Positions 22,801-32,769 of a stretch of DNA of 64,000 nucleotides are shown here, in pieces. Within the stretch, counting starts at the first letter, position 1; the number at the start of each line of letters is the position of its first letter. This DNA is from Smallanthus sonchifolius. Its lineage: Eukaryota > Streptophyta > Magnoliopsida > Asterales > Asteraceae. Location: NCBI GenBank assembly GCA_023525975.1, contig CM042021.1:106251501-106315500 (forward strand), given 5' to 3'. The position numbers and the translations under genes were made by a program. The notes under the pieces were generated by a model that was given only the letters and a program-made list of their open reading frames with translations, did not search any database and had not been told where the DNA came from.

Positions 22801-23420
22801 ACGCTCCATTTGAAGCCTTATACGGTCGTAAATGTCGAACTCCACTCTGTTGGTCTGAAATAGGAGAAAATCAGTTATCCGGACCTGAAATAGTCCTGGA
22901 GACAACTGAAAAAGTTATTCAAATAAGAGATAGATTGAAAACGGCTCATGATCGTTAAAAGAGTTATGCTGATAAGAGACGAAAGCCGTTAGAATTCAAC
23001 GTCGGTGATAACGTTCTATTAAAAGTTTCACCATGGAAAGGCGTTGTAAGATTTGGAAAGAAAGGGAAACTAAGTCCTAGATTCGTAGGACCGTTCAAAA
23101 TCTTGAAAAGAGTTGGGCCTGTAGCCTATCAACTAGAATTACCAGAAGAAATGAATGGAGTACACGATGTATTTAATGTATCAAATCTCCCCAAGTGTCT
23201 AGCAGATGAATCTCTGATATTACCCCTACAAGATGTAGAGGTAGATGAAAAGTTAAGATTTGTGGAACAACCTTTGCAAATCGAGGACAGGCAAGAAAAG
23301 AGATTAAAAAGAAAGAAATTGATATATGTTAGAGTAAAATGGAACTCCAGACGTGGACCTGAGTACACATGAGAATTGGAGTCCGAAATGAAGAAGAAAT
23401 ATCCTCAATTGTTCGAATAA
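19840..23420 (+). pseudogene. Gypsy pol: zinc knuckles, protease, RT, RNase H, integrase, chromodomain-like end
   Basis: Zinc knuckles lie at 19850-20010 (frameshift near 19975). The protease motif is LFDSGANQSF (about 20163), with GMDWLASN (about 20382). Reverse transcriptase has MRMCIDYRELNKVTIKNRYP (about 20856) and FIDDILIYS (about 21158). RNase H has YCDASHTGFGG (about 21600) and ends KANVVADALSRKE. Integrase shows the H-H-C-C finger (about 22150-22300), VSDRDSRFTS, and TAYHPQTDGQSERT (about 22638). The C-terminus has VKWNSRRGPEYT, chromodomain-like. Frameshifts occur near 20810 and 21400; stops near 21114, 21138, 21353, 22236, 22404, 22956, 23370. No functional polyprotein is possible. 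Confidence 0.88.
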
Positions 23421-23454
23421 TCTCGAGGACGAGATTGAAACAAGGTGGGGAGGA

Positions 23455-25096
23455 TGTAACACCTGCCACAAAAATGTCCAAGAAATGCTAAGGTTAGAAA
23501 CCTATAAAAACTTTTGTATCTAAAGCACCAAAGTCTAGGATTAAAAGTGAAAATTTGTGAAAATAGCTAGATATCGGACCGACATCACCTTCATATCGGT
23601 CTGAAGTGAATAAGGTTGTTGATATCGGACCGAGGCGAAATTCAGTCAGATATCGAACCGATATCCATTTTCATAACGGTCCGCAATGGAATGATAGGTC
23701 GGTTATCGGACCGACATCAAGCCATAACGGTCCGTAAACCTCCTCAGTCGCAATTTTGTGGTGCTGACACGTGTCCTATGACTCAGCCCTAGAATCTGAC
23801 ACGTGTCGCGACGTCGGACCGACATGGTCCACATATCGGTCCGATATGAACACAAATATGTTCGGTCCAATCAGACGACATTTAGGGCTGACGTGGGCAT
23901 AGCTGGATGTCGGACCGACATCCCTTTGATAACGGTCCGACATGGATCCAAATTTCATCCTATAAATAACTAAACGAGTTCAATTGTTTTTCTCATCCTA
24001 AACACGATTCTAACTTCCAAAACACGTTCCAGGTGATCCCTAGCCCACTCCCGACGATCCCGGTTCAACTCCCGCTCGTTGTAGCGCTCAGATTAAGAAG
24101 AAAAGCTCGTAGAAGTGCTGTTACGATAGATAAATCAAGTTAAGCAGCTAGTCTATAAACTTTCAACTTAGAGGTTCATTCCTATAAACAAGGTGAATAC
24201 TTTATCTCTTTCAAAAAGCTTGTGTCAAACATTTATATTTACGAAATGGCAAAATAAGGTTAAGGGAATAATTCTCAACGTTCTTCTACGTGAAAGCATT
24301 CAGGCCATAGGTATGCGTAAAACTTGCAAGGGATACACGGTCTCGGGTGAATTTCCCGGATTACGGATGGTGCTTATCTTTTAACAACATCGGAGGTATT
24401 AGTCTGTCCGTTGTTATAAGCTATGACGCTAGTGTATACTGTGGTGCGATTGAACAGGACGGGCCTGCTGAATGTGTGGATTGAACATAAAGTTGTGATT
24501 ATGAACAAATGCTTGTTTGTGCCAAAATGATTTTTATGTCAAGATAATTGTATTCCTCGGTGTTCGCGCTGACGTTTTATTTTCAAAATGTTTTTCAGGT
24601 AACGAATAAAAATGTGATAAAATTGGGTTATGGGCAGACATAAGATTTGACCCAAGAAAAGAAAATATGGGAGGCAGACATCAGATCTGGCCTGTGAAAA
24701 GGAAAACTTGCATGTTGAATTCTCAGGCCTCGTGCATAGGAAATCCTAAATAAAGAAAGAGGAGATAGGACCGGGGGACTGATCAACCTCGGATAGTACT
24801 ATTTCCCGTGGCTTGAACTTGTCCATAAGAGAAAAGAAATGTATTTGGTTTCAAGCTCTGTTTTGTAATCAAATGAAAAAGGGTATTTAAATCCCTATGT
24901 TTATGAAAGTAAATATAAAACTTTTGTCTTCCAACTGAGTTTTGATATTTATAAACACAACCCTTGAGATTGAACAAAAGATGATACGATCCTTTTGAAA
25001 AAGACTTCCGCTGTGTTTTATAAAAACTCTGAAATCAAAGCAGGTGGTACCAATCGTTGGTCGCACACGTCCAGGGATGCCTGGGGCGGGGTGACA
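23455..25096 (+). repeat. 3' LTR of gypsy 15532-25096
   Basis: 1642 bp, preceded by the purine tract AGGTGGGGAGGA and followed by the target duplication CTTGA. It has an 11-bp insertion near 23545 relative to the 5' LTR and scattered differences outside the palindrome array. Confidence 0.92.
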
Positions 25097-25111
25097 CTTG
25101 ATCTCCTCTTG

Positions 25112-25171
25112 ATTCGACTCACACGAATTTTAATTCTTGAGCGATCTTACGAGCCTTTGGCTCTGATACCA
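25112..25171 (-). promoter_or_regulatory. Copia primer binding site and adjacent hairpin
   Basis: On the minus strand TGGTATCAGAGCC (25171-25159) follows the 5' LTR after a few bases. Downstream in the leader, ATTCG/CGAAT arms (25112-25116 and 25124-25128) enclose ACTCACA. This is the same hairpin style as the array at 13226-13804. Confidence 0.7.
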
Positions 25172-25176
25172 AATAT

Positions 25177-25415
25177 TGTCCAAGGATCAAAGAAATAAGA
25201 ACAATTGAATTGCCAAAAGATTAACATTGATTTCCATTGATGTAGAATGTATATATATATAGGGAGATAGTAATCGACGAACATACCGATTCATCTAAAC
25301 CTAATCAAGGTTTTTAACCCTCTAAGTTACATAATTAACAAACACTAACTAAACATACTTTGACAAATTACATAGACACCCCTAGACTAATACTTGAGAG
25401 GGATTATATCTAACA
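25177..25415 (-). repeat. 5' LTR of the gag-only Copia
   Basis: 239 bp; on its sense strand it starts TGTTAGATATAATCC and ends CCTTGGACA. It pairs with 12839-13074. Confidence 0.85.
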
Positions 25416-25579
25416 GTCTTTTTGGGTAGAAAATGGGAGTGAGGCCATTGGGATAGATTCAGAGGTTGACTTTTTTTTTATCATATATTAATATTAAAGT
25501 TTTTTTTATTAGAAGCTGGCGATCTTTTACGCTGACGGAAGCGTATAATAAATTAACATTGAAGCGTATAATAAATTAA

Positions 25580-25690
25580 CAATGGGGTTGGTGGCTCATT
25601 GGTAGAGGAAAATCCTTTAGGAACACAGGTTTAAGGAGGTCATGGGTTCAAGTCCCACTCCTTGTAGTAATAAAGAATTTTGACTTAAAA
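25580..25690 (+). mobile_element. tRNA-derived SINE-like element
   Basis: It has an A box (TGGCTCATTGGTAGAGG, about 25588), a B box (GGGTTCAAGTCCCA, about 25645), a short 3' part CTCCTTGTAGTAATAAAG and an A run. AACATTGA occurs after the tail and also about 35 bases before the head, but a precise target duplication is not clear. A 21-bp duplication (AAGCGTATAATAAATTAAC) precedes it. Confidence 0.6.
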
Positions 25691-25849
25691 AAAACATTGA
25701 GTGGTTTTTCCGCTATGTTATACGCTAACGTAAGCGTGGTTATTACGTCAATCCATTTTGACCCATTTCATATGTGTTCTTCCGCTGCAATCATTGTTGT
25801 TTAACTAATTGTATATTGATCATCGTTTCAAAATTCTAAAGATCCTGCA

Positions 25850-26400
25850 AAGTGGTATCAAGTGCCACAGTTAATCAAGATCATCAAATTCTTGAAGATT
25901 CAAGATCATCAAATATCAAAGTTCAAACATTAGAAATCAGTTCTAATTGCTAGGAACATGATCATATGATCAAATACTGCAACAAGTGAATAAAGACAGA
26001 GAAAAACAACAAGACGTACTTCTAATACAATGCTACAAACTAAAAGGCATGTCACTTGGGGACTAATGGAACTCATTGGAACAACATTTGGTATGTGGAT
26101 TCCACTTGCAAAAAGCATATAACCGAAGATGAAAATGCTTTCATCTCCTTTGTTCAAAATGTTGATAATCATGTGCAAATTGAGAACAATCATCTCATGA
26201 TAACGTGTGGATATGGTGATGTTAAAATTAACACCAAACATGGATCTGAAACAATCCGACTTGGTTTCTTTTATAATAAACGATTCCAGCTTTCGTTTCT
26301 TGTTTGTGTTTGATCCGACTTGGTGGTTAACAAAAACTAGGTCACTTAAGCTCATACCACAACATCCACAGTCTCAAAAGGAAAGCATGTGAAGAAGACA
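25850..26400 (+). pseudogene. Copia protease fragment with primer-site-like upstream sequence
   Basis: TGGTATCAAGTGCCA (25853) resembles a mutated primer site. An 85-codon open stretch (26056-26313) contains NIWYVDSTCKKHIT, matching the start of the Copia protease/pre-integrase region, where the active site is normally DSG; here Gly is Thr. Gag is missing and the frame ends in stops. It is a deleted Copia relic. Confidence 0.55.
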
Positions 26401-26849
26401 TAGATCCAATTATAAACGAACCCTTGGATGATCATAAGCCAATTACTCATGAAGAACCAAAATCTCAACTATATCTTCTCCACATGACATGTTTGATCAT
26501 TTAGATAATGTTGAAATACATTCTATTAGAGATTGCATAAATTCCTTAGACGATATAATCGACATTGGAAGCTTTGCCGAGAAATATTTGTATTAAAAAA
26601 TATTTCATAAAATTGTCTCAAAATAAAATCCAAATGCCTTTACCACCAAGATTTGATACCGGAGAAGTAGTGAAACTTTTTGAATTCACTTATTCTTAAA
26701 AAGGAATGTGGGTGGCCAATAAGAAGCCACCAACAAAGCATTTATTGTTTGTTTTTAATTTGATTTTCCAATAATTTATCAAATGGTTACTCTGGTGGGT
26801 TGGTTAAAGCTTTCTTTTCGAGTCTTGTGTACAAATTATTTTTTTGGTT
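26401..26849. other. Non-coding, possibly the rest of the Copia relic
   Basis: AT-rich DNA with no recognisable domain on either strand. Confidence 0.4.
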
Positions 26850-27013
26850 TTTTTTTCTTTTTAGATTTGCTATTTTTTTAGTTTTCATTACTTTTTTTGT
26901 AGGTCTCGAGAGCCTCGTCGCGCATCGGATTTTTTTTTCTTTTTAGATTTGCTATTTTTTTTTAGTTTTTATTAATTTTTTTGTAGGTCCCGAGAGCCTT
27001 GTCGCGCATCGGA
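26850..27013. repeat. 82-bp tandem duplication
   Basis: Two copies (about 26850-26930 and 26931-27013) share CTTTTTAGATTTGC and GAGAGCC(T/C)TGTCGCGCATCGGA, separated by T runs. This is the edge of the following LTR fragment. Confidence 0.7.
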
Positions 27014-27039
27014 GATAACACGGACCTGTTCTGTGATTT

Positions 27040-27420
27040 GTGTGGGAACCAAGAAACGAGACAGAGAAACACGAACATAAACAAAAGATAATGAAACGAT
27101 ACGTAATCCATAACATAGAAGTCATCCCGTATTACAGACTACATACCGAAGGAGCACACATCTCTCATCTAAGCTCACGGTCCAGGAGTCGGGAGAGCTC
27201 GTCCCGACCCGGACACCTCTCAACCTAGTTCCAGAGTTCCACCTACAAATGAATAAAAGTCTTCTATTTATAGGGGCAGGAACACTACCTACGTACTTGT
27301 CTAAGTACACAGGGTTTGGTCATGCGTACTTGCTAAGTACGCAAGGCTTAGTACGCAGGACCAATTGGTGAACAAGCTAAGTACGCAGGAACACCCTCCT
27401 GCGTACTAGCCTAGTACACC
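27040..27420 (-). repeat. LTR promoter fragment: GTACTTAGTAC palindromes plus TATA box
   Basis: On the minus strand the TATA box CTATAAATAG is at 27273-27264. Upstream of it (27291-27415) lie palindromic words such as GCGTACTTGCTAAGTACGC (27325-27343), GTACTTGTCTAAGTAC and CTGCGTACTAGCCTAGTAC. Downstream comes a leader-like region with a GC-rich inverted repeat (GTCGGGAGAGCTCGTCCCGAC). No complete LTR borders are visible, so the family is unknown. Confidence 0.5.
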
Positions 27421-28021
27421 GATACATAGAATTTAATCTATAGTTACAAAAAAAAAACTTCTACATTTTTTAATTACTAAGCTATAATGTGAGAGCCATA
27501 ATACTTTTTCCTATCTATAGTTGAATCTCCAAAACAAATCCGCCTCAAATTCGTACATTTCTTTTATGTACTTAAGCACGTTAGTGTCACCACTACAACA
27601 TGTGTAACTAAGTTCGCAAACGGGTCTTAACGTTTAAACTTTGGTTTTTGTCACGAGTTTACGCTTCCGTTGCAACGTGCGAGAGTATAAAAGGATTGTT
27701 TTTTTATATAAGGTTTTAAATATTATCGATCCCTAACTGCAATGCGTGAGTTTACGTAATGCGTTTAATTTTTTTATACAAAGTTTCGAAGGCGTTGATT
27801 AATTGCGCGGTTTAACGAATCACAACGTGTAAAAATGTTTTAAACTTTTTTCTAATTTCTTTCATTAATTTGGCAAATGTTGACATAACATGAACGCGTG
27901 ATAACCGAGTCCTGTTTACATCGTAAAGCGCGACGTGAGTAACGCTTGGAGAATTGATATACTTATTTTTATTAATGTTTGATTCAACGTCGCCGTCACA
28001 ACGTGCGTGTCTTCACACTAG
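27421..28021 (+). mobile_element. Helitron-like 3' end, uncertain
   Basis: Repeated words such as GTTGCAACGTGCGAG, TCACAACGTGTA and GTCACAACGTGCGTG lead to CACACTAG (ending 28021) followed by T. This resembles plant Helitron 3' ends, but the terminal hairpin is weak and no convincing 5' TC end was found. Otherwise this stretch has no gene. Confidence 0.3.
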
Positions 28022-28198
28022 TTATACATATGTGTACAACAACGAGGATACTTAATGGTTACCAAAAACAAAATATAGAATGTAAGAACTACAAAACATG
28101 GGTAAGATTGGAAGGTTTCTGTGAATGTGAGAATTGTTTACATAAAAATATTTAGATATTTTAGAATAGTTCTACAAAACAATGAAAGAAAAGGTTAC

Positions 28199-28649
28199 TT
28201 TAAAAACTTCATTTTATTATTTTATTCAATTTGCTATTCCTTTATTTTCTTTTTATTTGCATTTTTGGTCTTCTCCAAATGTTGCTTGATATGGTTAAGG
28301 TTGGGCCTTGGGCCCTTAATCGAATGCCATCTTCTAAGCCTTCTATGCTCACTCCAAGTAAAAGAAGAAAAAGGGAATTTCCCCCAAACGGCTCGTTGGT
28401 TCCGGCCGCCTTCTCATTGGGTTTCCGGAGATTGCTCCTGGAGATTACGCTTGAATTTATGATCTTTCCTTGTTCGTCTTGGGTTCTCCTGCTACTTAAA
28501 GAAGAGGGTGCTCCCGGTTGTCTCACGAAGAACAATTCTACTTGCTATTGTTTATTTAGGGTTTTTAAACCTTCTTTGTCTTCGTCTCTATTTCTATGTA
28601 TTTGTGTTGATTTTGAGTAATAAAATCGTTTGATTATCATTTTTTGACA
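28199..28649 (+). repeat. 5' LTR of the small LTR element
   Basis: It ends TTTTTGACA directly before the primer site and contains AATAAAATCG, a possible polyadenylation signal, near its 3' end. Confidence 0.88.
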
Positions 28650-29737
28650 TGGTATCAGAGCTTTAAGTTTTCTCTCTTAAATGAAAAGAAAATGAAGAAA
28701 AAAAGAAAAAAAACCCTTCAATCTTTTGTCTTTCGTTTACCAAGTTGAAATATTATATGCGTTCTATGGTCTCTAAGTTTAATCTATGTGACAAATCTTA
28801 TGTGTCTGGAATTTAATCTTAATCAAATTTTCTAGTAGTAATAATCACAAAGTTGTTACTGTTCTAAAAATCTTATTTTGTATTGAAGAATGATAAAAGT
28901 TGTTTTTGGCATTATGTTCTTTCTCTTGTGTAAGAGATTTTTTGATAGCCTAGTCTTTCTCTTGTGTAAGAGTTTCTATGAATTTGGTTTTCATTCATTA
29001 TTTGTTTGGCTATGTATTTCTTGTCTGATATAGCTTATGCTAGTCTTATTATTATCAGACTTATCTCTTGAATCTTATGATTCAGTATTATTTTGTGAAG
29101 TTGTAAAAGTTTTTGATTGAATCAAATTAGTCTTTATGTTCTTTGTGAATTTTCTTCTTATATGATTCTCTCTGAATATTATTCTCGTAAAGTTGTAAAA
29201 GTTTTTGATCAAATTAAATTAGTCTTTAAGTTCTTCACAGGCCTTGTCTTTCAGTCATGGTTCTCAATTCTTAAAATATGAGTGCATTTTCTTTCATATC
29301 AGATATGTTTCTGATAGTCTTATAAAAATTTCGCGATTCGTCTTATTCTAAATGTCGTGTGACTTTTGTCTTATAATTTTTTTTCTAAACATGTGTGAAT
29401 CTATATGGTTAATATATGTCTTGAAGGAGCTGCAAGTTCCTTTCTGTCTTCTTAATATGTTTGACATGTTTTTCAATTCAATATTCTAGCATCTTTATAT
29501 TATTATCTAATATATTCTTTTTTATTTCACATGTATGGCCAATGAACTTAATGGATCTTGTTTTGGGCCGTTTCTTTAGTTTGAATTGGAAGTTTATTTG
29601 TTGCTGCTAAGGGAAGTCTTCTCAAATGTCATGCATTCTTCTTTGGCTTCACTAAAGGTTTGTTGTCTTCCAACATGATTTTCTTAATTAATAAATTATC
29701 TATTCTTGACATGTTTGGATTATCAAATTGAGGAGGA

Positions 29738-30190
29738 TGTTAAAAACTCCATTTTATTATTTTATTCAATTTGCTAATCCTTAATTTTCTTTTTATTTGC
29801 ATTTTTGGGCTTCTCCAAATGTTGCTTGATATCATTGAGGTTGGGCCTTGAGTCCTTAATCGAATGCCACCTTCTAAGCCCTTTATGCTCACTCCAAGTA
29901 AGAGAAGAAAAAGGGAATTTTTCCCCAAACGGCTCTTTGGTTCCAGCCGCCTTCTCATTGGGTTTCCAGAGATTGCTCCCGGATATTGCGCTTGAATTTA
30001 TGATCTTTCCTTGTTCGTCTTGGGTTTTCCTGCTACTTAAAGAAGAGGGTGCTCTCGGTTGTCTCACGAAGAACAATTCTACTTGCTATTGTTTATTTAG
30101 GGTTTTTAAAACTTCTTTGTCTTCGTCTCTATTTCTATGTATTTGTATTGATTTTGAGTAATAAAATCGTTTGATTATCATTTTTTGACA
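29738..30190 (+). repeat. 3' LTR of the small LTR element
   Basis: It starts TGTTAAAAACTCC after GAGGAGGA, ends TTTTTGACA, and is followed by GTTAC. Confidence 0.88.
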
Positions 30191-30195
30191 GTTAC

Positions 30196-30680
30196 TAGCA
30201 TTGGTTCTTCAAGCTCCGAAATCATGGGATTCAAGAACTAGTCAGGAAGAAGTTCAAGACTTGCTCTCTCATATTAAGTCACTTGAAGTCTAGATTAAGG
30301 GGGAAATGTTGGCCCAGATTTGATAAAAACAACCACAAGAAAAACAATTTGATTCCAACTACCGGCTTTGACTATTTCATTATTATAAACTCAACTCGAC
30401 ACATAAACAATTACATACAACCCACTATTTTTACTAAACTAAAACTTATCCTAACCCAACACAAACTCAATTAAATAAACTATTAAATCAAACATATTCT
30501 AATACGAACTCTACCATACAGATAGACATAAAACAATGCAGATAATTATTAGATTCAAACTCTAACCAACTCTTAAACAAACTTTATTTCTATGTCCTTT
30601 ATCTCTATCTCAAACAACTTGTGTCCCAAGTTTTCTTGCATTCCAAGGTTCAGAATTAATCCTTACAGGGAAGTGTTGAA
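30196..30680 (+). mobile_element. Copia 3' end: pol tail, purine tract and LTR part
   Basis: A short frame (about 30196-30290) ends in a stop before TTAAGGGGGAAA (about 30295-30306), a purine tract. TGTTGGCCCAGATTTG from 30307 looks like an LTR start. The LTR's far end is not clear. The small LTR element is inserted just upstream; no upstream pol is recognisable beyond it. Confidence 0.45.
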
Positions 30681-30714
30681 ATAGACAATTAATTTGAACA
30701 TAAATATACATTAT

Positions 30715-30810
30715 TATAGCCCATGGCTTTATGACCTAGTGACATTGACGATTGTCCATCACAAAGTGGTGCGAGTTCAAATTCTGCAAGTAGAGGTTTA
30801 GATGATATTT
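30715..30810 (+). mobile_element. Possible SINE head (pol III boxes)
   Basis: TGGCTTTATGACCTAGTGAC resembles a degenerate A box and GCGAGTTCAAATTCTGC a B box, about 45 bases apart. No A tail or target duplication is evident. Confidence 0.35.
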
Positions 30811-30819
30811 AAGAGTACA

Positions 30820-32765
30820 AATTTGAAGCAAGAAAATAGATGAAACCTCACTAATCATAAAATGTTTAAACGTAAAATGTAATCTTTGTGACACTAATCA
30901 CTCGCTATTTGGGTAATAAACATAAAATGTAATTATTTGAATTTGCATCCTCAAATTTATATTTTTTTAGAAAGTGAACTAAAGCTCAATCCGAATCAAA
31001 TTCAAACTAGAATTAGAGCCAACCAAACTAAAGTTTTAATAATGCGATTCAAACTTCAGTAAAAGAAAATTTTGCTAACAATTTACAAAATTATTGAAAA
31101 ATAAATATATTTATAATATATATAATTCAAATTCTGATAATCTGGTCAAAAAACCATACATTTAAATTTTACGGAACCCAAAGCCGAGTTGCAATCACTA
31201 CTAAACAAAGGAGTATCAAATCTATTGGTGTACAGACAGAAATCAGACATAATATTGTCGTTGGAAAATTGTAGGTGGGTAATCTTGTTTCCGATAGATT
31301 ACCGATGGCCGTTACTAAGGAATTTCAACAGTTTTAAGAATTCATACACATAATTAAACATTACATAAATTAAACTATTATAAAACACAAACATAATTAG
31401 TCTTCAAAGTTCCACGTTTCATACATGGGGTGATTCATATCAACAATTTTAAGAAGAATGCCATGATCAAGAATCCTAAGAAATACAGACGTCTGCCTTA
31501 ATAGGGACTCAAATGCATCCCCATTCTTGGTGACAAAATAATCAATGAAACTTTCAGTAAGTAACCAATAGAAATCGTAATTTTATTGAAACGGAACAAT
31601 TAAACTAAACCCGAAAGAAAAACCAAACAACGATCACTAGTGACATTTCTTATACGGATAATAAACACACACCTAAATGCGTTACCCTAATGGATCATAA
31701 ACACCTATAGTAGCATTCAGGTGTAGATTTAGCCTTTTCATTTGAAGTTTCTTCCGTTGTTTCATTGATAGGATGTGAAGGTTTAGATGCTTTATATTGA
31801 TAGGGTTTTAGTTATGATTTAAAATAAAGGCATTTTAAATTTTATTCCCTAACTTTCGCGGATAATAATTACCCCAAACGTGAACAGATAATTTAATAAA
31901 TATGTTTTATTATTAACCAAGTGATTAACATGTTGTTTAAGTCATGGTCAAGACCTAGTTCCCTCCTTTTAGTATTATAATCAATTTTTTTTTATTTTTT
32001 TCATTTTCATTTCTCTTTTAACATTCTTTAAGAGAACATGATCGATTTCTTTGGTAAATTCATCTTAACTTATACAACGTTATTTATTTATTTTCTCACT
32101 TAATATTACTGTTTATAAAAAAATCATTTAGTTATCTATTTGACAAATTTAACCTTACTTTACGTACTTAAGTTATTAAATCTCCAACATCTTTATCATT
32201 TGTTATTTACCTCCTTAAGTTGCAATAAAATAATATACACTCAATCTTTTTATATAATTTGTTGCGGCGGGTGCATTAAAATTTGTAATGTTCGGTTTCG
32301 ACAACCGGTATTCACCTTACAAAAAAAACTCACGTTGAAATGCTAAGAAAAAATGAGCACGTCCAAACGGCAAATCTAGAATTCTATAAAACATCATCTT
32401 TAAAGGCTGTAAAAGGGAAAAAACTAAAAAAACGAAACTTAGAAGCAACATCAAGGGCTTGTACATTCATACTTTGATGTCTTGTACATTATCACGAAAG
32501 CTCGGTTTTAAATGAAAGCTTATACGTCGCAACAGTGCACTCAGAATTTCCTAAAAATCAAATTTTAAAATTTATAAGAGAAAAACCACCCAAAAATAAT
32601 TATAAAAATTAAAATAAAAAAACACAATGTTTCTATTATATAATTTTTAAACTGTCTGAGCATAATATAACATATAGGAAAATAAGTAGTTTTATAACAT
32701 AAATTAAAGACAAATATGAGTATTGTTAATTAATTATTTCATAATGAAATAGGAGAAACTAAAAC
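30820..32765. other. AT-rich intergenic, nothing recognised
   Basis: I see no ORF with a domain, no paired repeats and no RNA gene. A 68-codon ORF (32140-32346) has no recognisable content. Confidence 0.5.
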
Positions 32766-32769
32766 ACAA

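Larger units (their letters stand above)
15532..25096 (+). mobile_element. Nested Ty3/gypsy element, probable chromovirus, full length but decayed
   Basis: LTRs are 15532-17168 and 23455-25096 (TGTAACACC...TGACA). The target duplication is CTTGA at 15527-15531 and 25097-25101. The primer site is TGGTATCAGAGCC from 17173 and the purine tract AGGTGGGGAGGA ends at 23454. The order gag, protease, RT, RNase H, integrase is Ty3/gypsy, and a chromodomain-like C-terminus suggests a Tekay/Del-type chromovirus. It is inserted in the leader of the minus-strand Copia, so it is younger than that element. Many stops and frameshifts make it non-autonomous now. Confidence 0.92.
12839..25415 (-). mobile_element. 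Gag-only Copia element (TR-GAG-like), split by a nested gypsy
   Basis: The element reads on the minus strand: 5' LTR 25177-25415, primer site 25159-25171, leader, gag (14777-13820), a hairpin array (13804-13226), the last codons of pol (13200-13081), polypurine tract (13086-13075) and 3' LTR 13074-12839. Without the nested gypsy it is about 3.0 kb. The centre of pol (protease, integrase, RT) is absent, so it would need proteins in trans. This resembles terminal-repeat-with-gag (TR-GAG) elements. The outer flanks (GAGGT left, GTCTT right) do not form a target duplication. Confidence 0.8.
28199..30190 (+). mobile_element. Small non-coding LTR retrotransposon, complete
   Basis: Its two LTRs (28199-28649 and 29738-30190, about 452 bp) are very similar. 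The primer site TGGTATCAGAGC starts at 28650. The purine tract GAGGAGGA precedes the second LTR. The target duplication GTTAC lies at 28194-28198 and 30191-30195. The first LTR seems to have lost one terminal base (TTTAAAAAC against TGTTAAAAAC). The 1088-bp interior is T-rich with no ORF. It is larger than classic TRIMs and smaller than LARDs. Confidence 0.88.

Noticed and set aside
12834..25420. Target duplication of the gag-only Copia
   Set aside because: Left flank GAGGT and right flank GTCTT do not match; the ends may have mutated or the element recombined.
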